A stretch of 64,000 nt of DNA. Origin: Cyclina sinensis. Its lineage: Eukaryota > Mollusca > Bivalvia > Venerida > Veneridae. Where the stretch lies: the NCBI GenBank assembly GCA_012932295.1, contig JAAONU010000001.1, forward strand, positions 61,692,927 through 61,756,926. Reading direction: 5' to 3'. Below are positions 38,017 through 49,271 of the stretch, in pieces. Numbering within the stretch: position 1 is the first letter of the stretch; every line of letters starts with the position of its first letter. The position numbers and the translations under genes are program-made. The notes beneath the pieces are model-generated. The model was given only the letters and a program-made list of their open reading frames with translations. It was not told the origin of the DNA and ran no database searches.

Positions 38017-39426
38017 ATTATAAAACTAACGTAAATTTCATGTTTTTACATGAATAGATAGTAAACAGTGTTTTTTAAAGTTTGTTAGAGCTATTTGTAA
38101 ACGATAATACATATTCAGATTTTGTGGGAAATGGATATTGTTTAATTAAAATGCATAGAGCTTTTTTGTCTAATCTTAAAAATGTAGCTGAAAAGGTAGA
38201 AACGTCATTCTTAACATTTCTATTCATGAAAACATTAAATCTTTTGAACGACATGGGACATCTGACAAAAGGTATGAGTTGTTTTTTTTTTTATCAAAAC
38301 TAAAATGTAATAAAAATACTGGAAACACGTTTATGTTTGCCGTCAAAGAACAAAGACTCCCTATTTTATCATAACTCAATTTATCAACTGTCAGCTACAG
38401 CTTGTGTGAGTGACTTGTGGCATTTAACGTTCTTTATAGATTATCCCTGAGGACAAGTATTCTTGTTACCAGGACTGTTGTCTTTTAGAAAATACAAATT
38501 TATATATACATATACGCAAACAGACTGACAATATTTAGTGTCGGTGTCGCCGTGTATTCCAGTTAAATGGAATCGTTATGTTTACTCTTGTTTATTTTCC
38601 ATTCCTGTTTAAATGTTTTGCAAGCTATAGATATTTTACATGTTAATTTGTTTCATAAAAAGTGTGTTATTTATAACATATTTTAAAACCACATTTTAGT
38701 TTTGAAATTTAAAGTTTTATTGAAAACTAATTTCTTGTATTAACATTTTATTATTAAAGCCTACGTTTAATGTTGTTTTACTTGCTGTGTTGTCGAATTT
38801 ACAATACTGGTGTCTGATTGTATAAAGTACGGACACGTTATAGACACGTATAGAATGGAGATACGCATGTCCAAGGACATAAGAGGGCATAACATTATGG
38901 ACATTTTCAATATGCTATTTGATTGTCTGATTCATTTTTGACACGTCACATGACTGACAATATGTAGTGTCGACTTGTATATGTGTTATTTATATAACGA
39001 GTGGTATCTCCGGTGTTTTCAAAACTACACGTTCTATTTAAAAATTATATCCACTGAAACGTTGTAGAATACCTGAAAATGTTGTTTTTGAAAACAAAAC
39101 GAAAAGAAGAGCTTTTATCACATACTGAACCTTTAAATACTTTAGCACCCAGACAAAATGGATCTTGGATCTTATCTACTGTAACCTTTCTTAAGAATGT
39201 TCTTGTTTTAAGCTCACTTGTCACGTAGTGACAGAGTGAGCTTTTCTGATCACCTTTTGTCCGTGGTCCGTCGTCCGTCCGTCCGTCCACAATTAGTTTG
39301 TTAACACTCTAGTAGTCACATTTTTGCCTCAATTGTCATGAAACTTGGTCAGGATGTTTGTCTCATTAATATCTCGGACGAGTTCGAACATGGGTTATCA
39401 GGGTTCACGGTGCATAACCATATCGG

Positions 39427-39937
39427 CAGTCTCTTTGCGAAATCTGTCTTTTTTGCGGTCTCTCTGCGTCGGTACCGGTTATTCTCTGCTGTAAACACAG
39501 TTTGTGATGGAAGACCGTCAGAAAAATCGGACAGACATCAGTTCAAACAGCTGAGTTGCTTAAAATTAATAAGTTCACGGAACATTAGAATATATTTGCT
39601 AGGTATACGCGTGTCTACTTTTCAATTATCAGTCACTGCGCTCCGTAACTCGGACAAATTGTTTAATGGTGTACTGACATGAACAGAACTTCGACACTTT
39701 CTACCGGCTGAAACCAGTTATTACTTTTATAACGCACATAACAATCCCATCAAACATATTCACTGTTCAAAATCCTTCAAGAAAAGACTAATAAACTGGT
39801 CGCTATTTATTTAGAAATCTTGTACACCCACTACTTTCGGTTTTGATGGTGGACAGGAGGTCTCTCTGCACAGCAGCTTTCAAAGCACAGGTAGGCTCTC
39901 TGCAAAACAGCACGGGCAGGCTCTCTGCCTGCGATAG
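39427..39937 (+). repeat. Repeated CTCTCTGC motif within the left inverted repeat
   Basis: GTCTCTTTGCG (39429-39439), GTCTCTCTGCG (39458-39468), GTCTCTCTGCAC near 39860, and two copies of AGGCTCTCTGC near 39893 and 39918 lie in the left arm. All have mirrored counterparts in the right arm (41471-41985). They are clustered at the outer and inner edges of the arm. Repeated subterminal motifs like this are often transposase-binding sites; that role is inferred here. Confidence 0.6.
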
Positions 39938-40398
39938 ATCTGAAGGGGAAGGGAGTCTTCTATCGATCATTGTGTTAATTACAAAAAGTGCGACCTTATA
40001 TCACTATGCCACTTACACTACATGGTGTTTCTTAAATAAACTTTTTCATTCTCTGCAATGCAAGAAGCACAACGTAATGTAGTTTGTATGAAATTGTTTT
40101 GGCAGTAAGCCGGTGTACAAATCTACCAAATATTTTTATGATAAGTTTTGTCAATTTTAGCTCTGAATTTTATCAATAACAAGTTTTAAGATAAATATTG
40201 TCTGTGTTACATTAACAATTATAAACTGAACTAAATGACCAGGGTTCGAATTACAGTTTTTCCATTCAGAAAAATGCAAGTTTGTAAATTTTTTTTTCGT
40301 AAATGTTAAATCAACCTGCATTTTTTAATAAAATGCCGAAGTATTAAACAAAAGCCTGAAAAATAAGTTATTCCCGGTTCTAATTATATTTTATTTAA

Positions 40399-41055
40399 AA
40401 GAAAACAGAAAATATACAAATGTACTACCGTTGAAAAAACATGTGTGCATGTCAGATAAGATGGCAATATATGATTTAATGAATAAAGGTTTGCGTTGAT
40501 GGATAAACTGAAGAAAAAAGAATGAATGAATACTTCTATTACAGTGCCTCTATCTACTCATATATTTACTATACGATAAATATACTGTAGAAATCTTATA
40601 CGTCATGTTTTTGAGAGCTCTCCTGCACCATCCAGTAAACGTATAGACGTCTGAGAGGTCTCAGACGTTTGCCCGAAGCGTGAATTATAATTGATACTGA
40701 CTGCAAGACAATCGGTCAATGCGTTACCACTCTGAAGACGTTCAAAGTGAATGTCCTAAACAGAGCAAATTCTCGCATTCGCAGTACTTTCTTCTGTTAC
40801 AGTGTCTTTATATATGGCAATGTAAAGCAGGAAACAGTTCGCTCGTTCTTTCCTATGATTTCCAGCTGCATACTGAGCGCAGTTCTCTTCGGTTATTCCA
40901 AGATTTTAACAATATTTTCCTCAAAAGAAAAATGAATTATACTACTGTTAAAAAAAAACACGTATACGCCAGATAAACTGGCAATATATGATTTAATGAA
41001 TAAATGTTTGCGTTGATGGAAAAACTGATGAAAAAAGAATGAATGAATGCGTCGA
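40399..41055 (+). repeat. Internal direct repeat of the Transib-like element
   Basis: A block of about 130 bases occurs twice in direct orientation, at 40399-40533 and 40922-41055. The shared core is GGCAATATATGATTTAATGA, then GTTTGCGTTGATGGA and GAAAAAAGAATGAATGAAT. The copies differ by perhaps 10 to 15 percent. Between them lies a 22-nt palindrome (40647-40668: ACGTCTGAGA, GG, TCTCAGACGT). Confidence 0.8.
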
Positions 41056-41096
41056 TAAATGAATAATAAATGAAAGCATGAATGATTGATTGACTT

Positions 41097-41138
41097 AGTG
41101 AGTGAGTGAGTGAGTGAGTGAGTGAGCGAGCGAACGAA
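41097..41138 (+). repeat. GAGT tetranucleotide microsatellite
   Basis: A run of (GTGA)n decaying into GCGAGCGAAC, lying inside the Transib-like element just after its second internal direct repeat. Confidence 0.9.
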
Positions 41139-42003
41139 GAGTATAATTTCGGTAATTTGTCAAAGTATGACCACCAGGGGCGTGTCTAACTTTATAAAAT
41201 AAGTTGTAAAATAGAAGTGGTAATTTTACAGAATTATTTCATTATTTTGATACTTTCTTCTCTTAAAGACATCTCATACTCGACCAGAAGTACTTAAAAA
41301 CTTAAAAAAGACAACGAGATTCCTTGTATAGTCATGAAACATTACAGGAACATCATATACCTCATTGTAGTCAATTCCAGCTATGTAGGCTTAAGACGTG
41401 AACTTTTAAGTTTGTGCATTTAACAATTCACAAAAATTAATCTCAAAAAACAGCGACTGCTTAAATCATTCGCTGGCAGAGAGCCTGCCCGTGCTGTTTT
41501 GCAGAGAGCCTACCTGTGCTTTGAAAGCTGCTGTGCAGAGAGACCTCCTGTGCACCAGCAAAACCGAAAGTAGAGAGTGTACAAGATTTCTAAATAAATA
41601 GCGACCAGTTTAAAAGTATTTTCTTAAAGAATATTGAACAGTGATTACGTTTGATGGGATTGTTATTTGCGTTATAAAAGTAATAACTCGTTTCAGTCGG
41701 TACAAAGTGCCGAAGTTCTGTTCATGTCAGTACACCATTAAACAATTTGTCCGAGTTTCGGAGCGCAGTGACTGATAATTGAAAAGTAGACACGCGTATA
41801 CCTAGCAAATATATTCTAATGTTCCGTGAACTTATTAATTTTAAGCAACTTAGCTGTTTGAACTGATGTCTGTCCGATTTTTCTGACGGTCTTTCATCAC
41901 AAACTGTGTTTATAGCAGAGAATAACCGGTACCGACGCAGAGAGACCGCAAAAAAGACAGATTTCGCAGAGAGACTGCCGATATGGTTATGCACCGTGGG
42001 GTT

Positions 42004-43760
42004 GGAGAACTAGGTCACAGAGCCCAAATATAGAAAAACCTTGTTAACACCCTTAGCTACTTTTTCAGTCCAAATATCCTGGAAATTTGTCAGAAAGGTT
42101 CTATCGATGATTTCTAGCTCAAGTTCAAATATGGGTCATCTGGGTTCAAAAACTAGGTCACGGAGCCCAAAAATAGAAAAATCTTGTTAACACTCTAGAG
42201 GTTACATTTTTAGTCCAAATAATCTGGAAATTTGTCAGAAAAGTTGCTTTGATGATTTCTAGGTCAAGTTCAAATATAGGTCATCTGGGGTCAAAAACTA
42301 GGTCACAGAGCCCAAATATTGAAAAACCTTGTTTACACTCCAGAGGTATTATTTTTTGACCAATTAATCTGGAAATTTGTCAGGAAGGTTGCTTCCATGA
42401 TTTCTAGCTCAAGTTCCAGTATGGGTCATCTGGGTTCAAAAACTAGGTCACAGAGCCCAAAAATAGAAACATCTTGTTACAGTCTAGAGGTTACATTTTC
42501 AGCCCAAATAATCTGGAAATATGTCAGAAAGGTTGCTTTAAAGTTACCTAGCACAAGTTCAAATATGGGTCATCTGGGTTCAAAAACTAGGTCACAGAGC
42601 CCAAAAATAGAAAAATTTTGTTAACACTCTAGAGGTTACATTTTCAGCCCAAATAATCTGGAATTTTGTCAGAAAGGTTGCCTTGAGGATTTCTAGATCA
42701 AGTTCGAATATGGGTCATCTGGGGTCACAAACTAGGTCACAGAGTCCAAATATGGAAAAACCTTGTTAACATTCTAATGGTAGCATTTTCAGTCCAAATA
42801 ACCTGGAAATTTGTCAGATAGGTTCTATTGATGAATTCTAGCTCAGTTTTGAATATAGGTTTTCTGGGGTCAAAAACTAGGTCACAGAGCCCAAAAGTAG
42901 AAAAACCTTGTTAATGCTCTAGAGGTTACATTTTTAGTCCAAATGTCTTTGAAATTTGTCAGAAAGGTTGTTTTAAGGATTTCTAGCTCAAAGTTGGATA
43001 TGGGTCATCTGGGATCAAAAACTAGGTCACATGGTCCAAATATGTAAAAACTTTTTAACACTCCAGAAGTTGCATTTTCAGTCCAAATAACCTGGAAATT
43101 TGTCAGACAGGTTTTTTGATGATTTCTAGCTCAAGTTGGAATATGGGTCATCTTGGGTCAAAGACTAGGTCACAGAGCCCAAATATGGAAAAACCTTGTT
43201 AACACTCTAGAGGTAACATTTTAATTCCAAATAATCTGGAAATTTGTCAGAAAGCTTAATTCTATGGTTTCTAGCTCAAGTTTGAATATGGGTCATCTGG
43301 AGTGGAAAACTAGGTCACAGAGCCCAAATATCAAAAAACCTTGTAAACACTCTAGAGGCTACATTTTCAGTCCAAATGTCCTGGAAATGTGTCAGTAAGA
43401 TTGTTTTGATGATTTGTAGCTCAAGTTTGGATATGGGTTATCTTGGGTTAAAAACTAGGTCACAGAGCCCAAATATCGAAAAACCTTGTTAACACTCTAT
43501 AGGCTACTTTTTCAGTCCAAATATCCTGGAAATTTGTCAGAGAGATTGTTTCGATAATTTCTAGCTCAAGTTCGAATATGAGACATCTGGGATAAAAAAA
43601 AACTAGGTCATAGAGCCCAAATATGGAAAAACCTTGTTAACACTCTTGATGTAACATTTTCAGTACAAATAACCTTGAAATTTGTCAAAGAGATTGTTTC
43701 AATAATTTCTAGGTCAAGTTCGAATATGGGTCATCTGGGGTCAATTAACCAGGTCCATAG
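42004..43760 (+). repeat. 145-bp tandem array, about 12 units
   Basis: The phrase AACTAGGTCACAGAGCCC marks the units at 42009, 42151, 42296, 42441, 42585, 42729, 42875, 43020, 43163, 43308, 43453 and 43601. Spacings are 142 to 148 bases. Other unit landmarks are CCTTGTTAACACTCTAGAGG, CTGGAAATTTGTCAGAAAGG and TATGGGTCATCTGGG. A partial first unit lies left of the inserted Transib-like element (39300-39405). Units are roughly 85 to 92 percent alike by eye. Confidence 0.95.
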
Positions 43761-45127
43761 CAACTTTGTCAAAAGCAGTCATACTCAGGTGAGCGATACT
43801 GGGCCATCATGGCTCTCTTGTTTTTGAGTTTGTTTTCGTTTTTTTTTCTTACATCAAATGATGCAAGTCAGAAGACACTATGAATTAAAAACTCCTAGTA
43901 GTTTCTTTATTTTAAAGAAACATGTGCAGATCTCCATAGAGGTTTCGTAATTAAATTATGTAACAGGGCACAGAAAGAGCATTGCGGAACATACTATTGC
44001 CTGTCTTGTTTACTCTCAGAGAAATGGTAAATGTTTACTGGGTTATCGCAGTACAAGGCAAGAATCTTGTCATGCGTTAACAATTAGTATGAACAATCTT
44101 CTGTACAGGCTTCTGTGATATGCATCGAGAAATGAAATATATTACAAAAGTTCATAGCATCATCATTCATCAGCATCTTGATTTTCAAGATTTTTCAAAT
44201 AGGAAGGACAACTTGATGTTGACTAGCTGTCTGTCATACTGAGTATAAGAAAGACACTTTACTACAAATGCCAGTTTTAAAAACATCGACATTATAACGA
44301 TAGACATACTTAAAAAATCTTGTTAGACTCGACATAATGACCTTATTCATAGAAATAAATGTCATTACATTTGTTCAGTTAACCAGGCGCGTGTCAAGCA
44401 TCTTTTAAAAGTATTCTATGCTATGTGCGCGGCTTATGTATATTTCGGAAATGAAACATTTTTTATTTATAGATGGAAATGAATAAACACTCATAGTTTA
44501 ACTGTAGCTGGCGTATGTTGATGTTCTAGCGGCTATGCTTTTTTGTTTTCATTCCAAGTGTTTACCCGAGTTCACTTACATAATAATTGGCTCATGCAAT
44601 TTATATTTATTGTCCCTAGTTCATACTTCCAACTATTAAGTTAATTTCTGGTGTACACTTAAACAGAAGGCTATAAGGTATAGACACTGCATTCTCCGAT
44701 TTTTTGATAGTTGAATGATTGATCTTAAACATGTTGTTTTATAGTAAAGTTAACTTTATTTCATTGCAAAACATGTGCTTTGAAACTCATTTGTTAACGC
44801 TACGTGTAAAGATATCTTGGGAAACAGCTTTTAGATGCCTATGACATGTCACTTTATATCTTAAATTTATTTAATGAAAATATTAGAAATTATTCCATTT
44901 TATATGCTCATTTTTCAGCTGTCAGTTACAGCCAATAATGATAGCATTTTGGATGGCAACATGGTATTTCCCTTGGAAAATGATTTGTAGGTAATGTTTA
45001 GGCCTTAGTGGTATTTCCCTTTGCATAACAAACAACGTTTCGTGAGAAAGGGAAGACTTCTCTTTAAATACATGCATTTATGTATCAAGACATCTAATTG
45101 CTTCAAAGACTTGTTGTGCGCCTTTTT

Positions 45128-45479
45128 AACTCGTCTGTTTTCGAGTTATTGTCGAGTTATTTTGATCACTAAGGCTTCGCCGGCGTCGTCGTTGTACAAA
45201 AAACTTTAATTATTACTCATAAAGCATAAGGCTTAGAGTTAGGAGTTTGGTGTGTAGTTGTTGTTTTGTCGAGTGGACCTCTGCCAAGCTGGGTCAAATC
45301 ATGACTCAAAGGTCAATATTGGCCCCGGCTCAGGCTTATGTATAGTTACATAGGAAACACTTTAAAAATCTTATTTAAAACCGCTTGACACAGAGCTTTG
45401 TAATTTGATGTGAGGCGTTCTCTAGTAGACCTCTACCAAGATTGTTCACTGCGGTCAGAGATCACATGGTGTTGCATAG
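45128..45479 (+). mobile_element. Dispersed bivalve-type repeat inside unit C
   Basis: Colinear, more diverged copy of 24042-24390. Confidence 0.4.
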
Positions 45480-48400
45480 ATTTATATAGAAAAAAAAACA
45501 CTTTATGGAAAAGCACTAAGCCTAGGACTTAACTATTTACTTACACAGGATGCGTAGGTACACCCCCTCCTGCATGGGGCCCCAACCCCATCTTCTAGGT
45601 TTCTTTTTCATTTCTTTTTTTATTGCTTCATTTCCTGGCTGCATAGGTACTTACCTATAGTACTTTTTCATTTCTTTAGTTTTTGGAAGTGTAGATACTT
45701 CCAAATCCCTTCACGGGACCTCCCTACAAAACAACAACAACATCCCCAGTTTAATTCCTTTTTTTGCTTTTTTCGTTGGATCAGTAGGTAATTGCCACCC
45801 CAGCCCCGCATCCGCCCCCACTTGACACCCCCTTTCCTAAAAAACATGTAATTTCTTTGGATTTCTTTTCTTTTCATTCCTTATTTTGCATTTTTTGATG
45901 TGTGGGTATTTGCAAGACAAAACAGACGAGCGTTGATGCCGCTCCGCAGTGCTTTTGTTTCGTATTTTCCTTTATTGTTTTAAGAGGAATACGCTGCCAT
46001 CATCTTCACTAGCTTTAAAGATTGTTTAACATTCTACAATCTTTCGGTTTGTTGCATTTTGGTGTTAGTGCTGTTGTTGCAAACATATGTACTGATAATA
46101 TTGGTATATTTTGCCTAACTGTTTCCAAAATACATTTCATACCGCTGAAAAGATCCTTTAAAGTATAAATCTAGAAAAATATAACGTTGTAATAATGTTT
46201 TGCATGACACCCATTCTGAGAAAAGTAATCCTTTTGACTTTATTTTGTTTGCATATATAGGCTGGCAGTGACAAGTTATATAAGAACTTTTGAGCCGTTA
46301 CTGTTTTCCAAAGCATATTCATTTAGCATTATCAAATTCGTGACAATTGAGTTTGTCTTTAAAATGATATGTTAAACACATTTTTCTTAACTTAATTTAT
46401 ACACAAATAAAATGACGTATACATTTGTTACAACCATCTAGATGACCTCATATCATTCCCAAAACAATATAGATTATGATTGTTTTCAGCATAACATACA
46501 CTTTAAATTTACTCTCAGTGAAAACTGCATCTAGATTTTGCTTTAAAAAGCACTGAGTGTTTAAAACCTTTTTGTTTTAAAAGGATACTTTTTATTATTG
46601 TTCTGTCGAAGGCATCAACTGCTAAACCTGTTTGAAGATAATACAGAGATAATTAATATTACCTGTGCAGAATCTACATTATTTACTGAATGAAAATTCA
46701 GAACCGCAGGATCTATAAGAATTTAAATAAATCTTTTTACAAAACTAGAAATCATCTTACTCAATATGATTCCAACGGCACAATCTACTGAATGTCAACA
46801 TATATTTTTACACTGCATTTCATAAGTTCTTGATAAATTAAATGGCCTCTTTTAAGTTACTATAAATGTACATTCTGTAAGCCTGCATGTCTCAGCTGTA
46901 CAGTTAAAACAAAGGATCTAGCCGCATCCTGAAAGGTAAAGTAATAAACAGGATACCGACACATACTGAGCAGAAATAAATGTAAAGCGAATGGTAGGCA
47001 TGTATGCTGTTACTGGGCTTTTTTACGTGTTATCCTAGCACTAAAGTAGACGCGCTTTAATTTTGCAAATACAAATATATATATGAATCGACGAACCATT
47101 CATTTTTCTAATGCGCCTAATGAGATGGGGGGGAGGAAGGAAATATTCTTCATATATATGTTGATCAAAGGCTTGTTGTCTGAAAATCAAATTTTAACAG
47201 TAGATAATCGTATTTTCTATCAAAATGAAGATATATTAATATGGGGTTTGCACGTCTTCTTTGAATTAGGCTTCGTGACAATTTTCAGGAAAGTTAAACA
47301 AAATCAAAAATGAAGTTTAATTATGTTTACCCGTCTGCAGTTAATGTCAAGACCCTCTAATGTCAAGGAAAATAGACATGTATGCTTAAATTAAAAATGC
47401 TATATAACAGTGCCTTGATCAACTTGATAGGATAATTTATTTTATGGTATTAATATACCGTACGGATAGCATTAGAATTAATAAGTTGATCGCAAACCTA
47501 GTCCTCAAATACGTAGAAAGTCTCCTTGATTTCTAAGTTACCCCAAGCTGACTTATTAAATGATACACCTTTTACGTTTTGTGGCTTCATTCACTTAACT
47601 TGAATTGCCAATGACAACTTGTTCCGGAAGATATGAAAACAATTAACTCGTTCTAAGAGAGCATCTTATCTGTGTCACCAAAACCTGAGGCTAAACAAAC
47701 AAATGACAATTCAATTACACATTCCATCTTCTTCCTCAGACTTTTTTGCAGTATGACATTTTTTTTCTAGCAAATTAAGCATAAGAATGGGTTAAGTATC
47801 TTTCATGATATATGCCGATTCTGATATGATAAATTATAAGCACTTTAACTGTAGAGTATTTTAAATTGAGAGTTAGAATTCAGTGACGCAGGGGTCTTTT
47901 GCGTTAATTACAGAGATAACGCTTCAGTACCCTTTTCTTTTGAAAATATACCAGTGTTAATACTGGTCTGAATCATATATGCTTAAAGTATTAACAGACT
48001 GAACACCATCTTTCTTAACATAAATCGATATTGTTGTCAGTATGTTTAATTTGACATTTTGAAAGTAACGTCACAATTTTATTCATATTTGTCAGTGCTT
48101 GAGTTCCTTTTCACGTGCATGTAAACTTCATTCAGCATGTCAAATGCCTAGAACGTTTCTCAGTCTCTGAAAGGTGGCGTTTGTTTTACGAGTTTATTGA
48201 GTCAGCAGTTCCGACTTAAAAGACACTTTCGGCTTTCTTCATTTTACTTCTCTAGTTTTTAAAGTAAAACTCGGGATTGACTTAAATCAACTACTCTCAA
48301 TAAGCACGCAGAATATATTCAGGAAATTAGAAAAAAAGATGATCTTTTTCTTTCAATATTGACACAAATAAGAATGTCAATGATATAGTTATTTGGGAAA

Positions 48401-48549
48401 ATGGAAAAAACGGGACTTAATGGTTTTAAAACAGTCAATTTCCTTACTTAGTCGATAGCTGGCAAGTTGACGGCATTGCACTAAGTTGATGCGCAAATAA
48501 GAGCTGTATCTGTACTATAAATTTATAATAATCAGGACTATGTTAGATA

Positions 48550-49271
48550 TAATGGTCCGGTCACACAGCGACGGCTTAATCATGGCCAAAACCCGTCAAA
48601 AAGTGGTCTACCGTGAAGTAGACGATGTTGTTTGCGTTGATGTCGAGTTTAAGACGAGCTCAAGTCGATTTATAGACGTGGCAGGACGCGGGTAGAAATC
48701 GGAACGGCGTCGAACGCGGCAAAAAGTTTTGAACTGCTCAAAATTTTAGCCCGCGGACAACCATGAGCGAAACACGTGGTGAAGACGTGAAAACACGTGA
48801 AACACACGTGATTATCCGTGTTATCCGTGTTACGCGTTGGTATCAAGGGAAATGGCATGTGGTTTGCGGCTTATCACTGACAAGTGGATTTTTCCGCGTA
48901 CATAGCACTACCTAAGCCCATTTAAATGTTCACCGCCTTATCAATTCTGATTTGCGGCATATAAATACCGCAATTTTCTGAGACCCCGGCACTTGCAGTC
49001 TACATGTCAGTGAGTGAACATGAACCCTCAACGCCGCTTTTTTCCTGCGTTTAAACACGTGCGAACCTATTTTTAACCGTGGCTGGAAGTGGTTAGCCGT
49101 GCTAAGGCAGTGCTTTAACAGTGGAACAGCTGCTGACAGCCAGACCACGTACAAAGCACAGCCAAGCTAAAATTGACCAAAAATTACCACTCAGGACCAC
49201 GTCCACCAGATTTTCATAACTTTTTGTACGTGATTTAGACGTGTTCAGAGTTCTGTGTGACCAGGCCCTTA
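48550..49271. mobile_element. PIF/Harbinger-like MITE in unit C
   Basis: The element proper is 48553-49268 (716 bp). It starts TGGTCCGGTCACACAG and ends CTGTGTGACCAGGCCC, TIRs of 16 bases with three mismatches. A and B keep the empty site (GATATTAGGAAAA). Here the flanks are TAA (48550-48552) and TTA (49269-49271), read as a 3-bp TWA duplication with one later change, the duplication type of PIF/Harbinger. The interior is clearly richer in G and C than the host unit and full of CACGTG and ACACGTG strings. The two minus-strand frames inside it (62 and 74 codons) show no transposase or Myb-like motif. Confidence 0.82.

Larger units (their letters stand above)
31341..39208 (+). repeat. Segmental duplication unit B
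   Basis: Begins ATCAAATGATG at 31341 and ends in CTTGTTTT at 39208, where a mobile element has been inserted. It is the most compact copy (about 7.87 kb). It lacks the TTAA MITE of A and has a deletion of about 250 bases after ATTACAGAGACA (near 35680) relative to A and C. It keeps the roughly 80-base segment (33500-33580) that A has lost. This mix of losses means neither A nor B is the direct ancestor of the other two. Confidence 0.93.
39401..42003. mobile_element. Transib/RAG-like non-autonomous transposon with 529-bp TIRs
   Basis: The element is 39406-41998 (2,593 bp). It begins CACGGTGCATAACC and ends GGTTATGCACCGTG, exact inverse complements. The inverted repeats extend 529 bases (39406-39934 and 41470-41998) with only scattered mismatches and no net length change. 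GGGTT flanks it exactly (39401-39405 and 41999-42003). Removing the element restores the GGGTCATCTGGGTTC phrase seen in the neighbouring 145-bp units. A CACNGTG heptamer with a 5-bp target duplication is the known signature of Transib and RAG transposons. No RSS nonamer is visible at 12 or 23 bases from the heptamer. The middle (39935-41469) has no transposase frame. The open frames at 39338-39682 (plus) and 41722-41994 (minus) encode almost the same peptide only because they lie in the two inverted arms. Confidence 0.8.
39210..43820 (+). mobile_element. Bivalve element with left arm, 145-bp tandem core and right arm, interrupted
   Basis: The left arm opens with a near-palindrome (AAGCTCACTTGTCAC, GTA, GTGACAGAGTGAGCTT; 39210-39243), followed by GTCCGTCCGTCCGTCC. 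The right arm ends AGGTGAGCGATACTGGGCC and ATCATGGCTCTCTTG, which also forms a short palindrome. The core is about twelve 145-bp units (next entry). The element sits in the T-rich B/C junction, leaving CTTGTTTT on the left and TTTTTGAGTTTG on the right. This arm-core-arm plan resembles non-autonomous 'pearl' and helentron-type elements described in bivalves; that assignment is inferred. A younger element (39406-41998) splits it within its first core unit. Its own length without that insertion is about 2.0 kb. Confidence 0.8.

Noticed and set aside
39338..39682. A 114-codon frame matched by a nearly identical 90-codon frame at 41722-41994
   Set aside because: The two peptides are alike because they lie in the two inverted arms of one transposon. 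No other evidence of coding was seen.
40240..40256. GGGTTCGAATTAC, resembling a tRNA T-loop
   Set aside because: No matching acceptor stem, D arm or anticodon arm is found around it.
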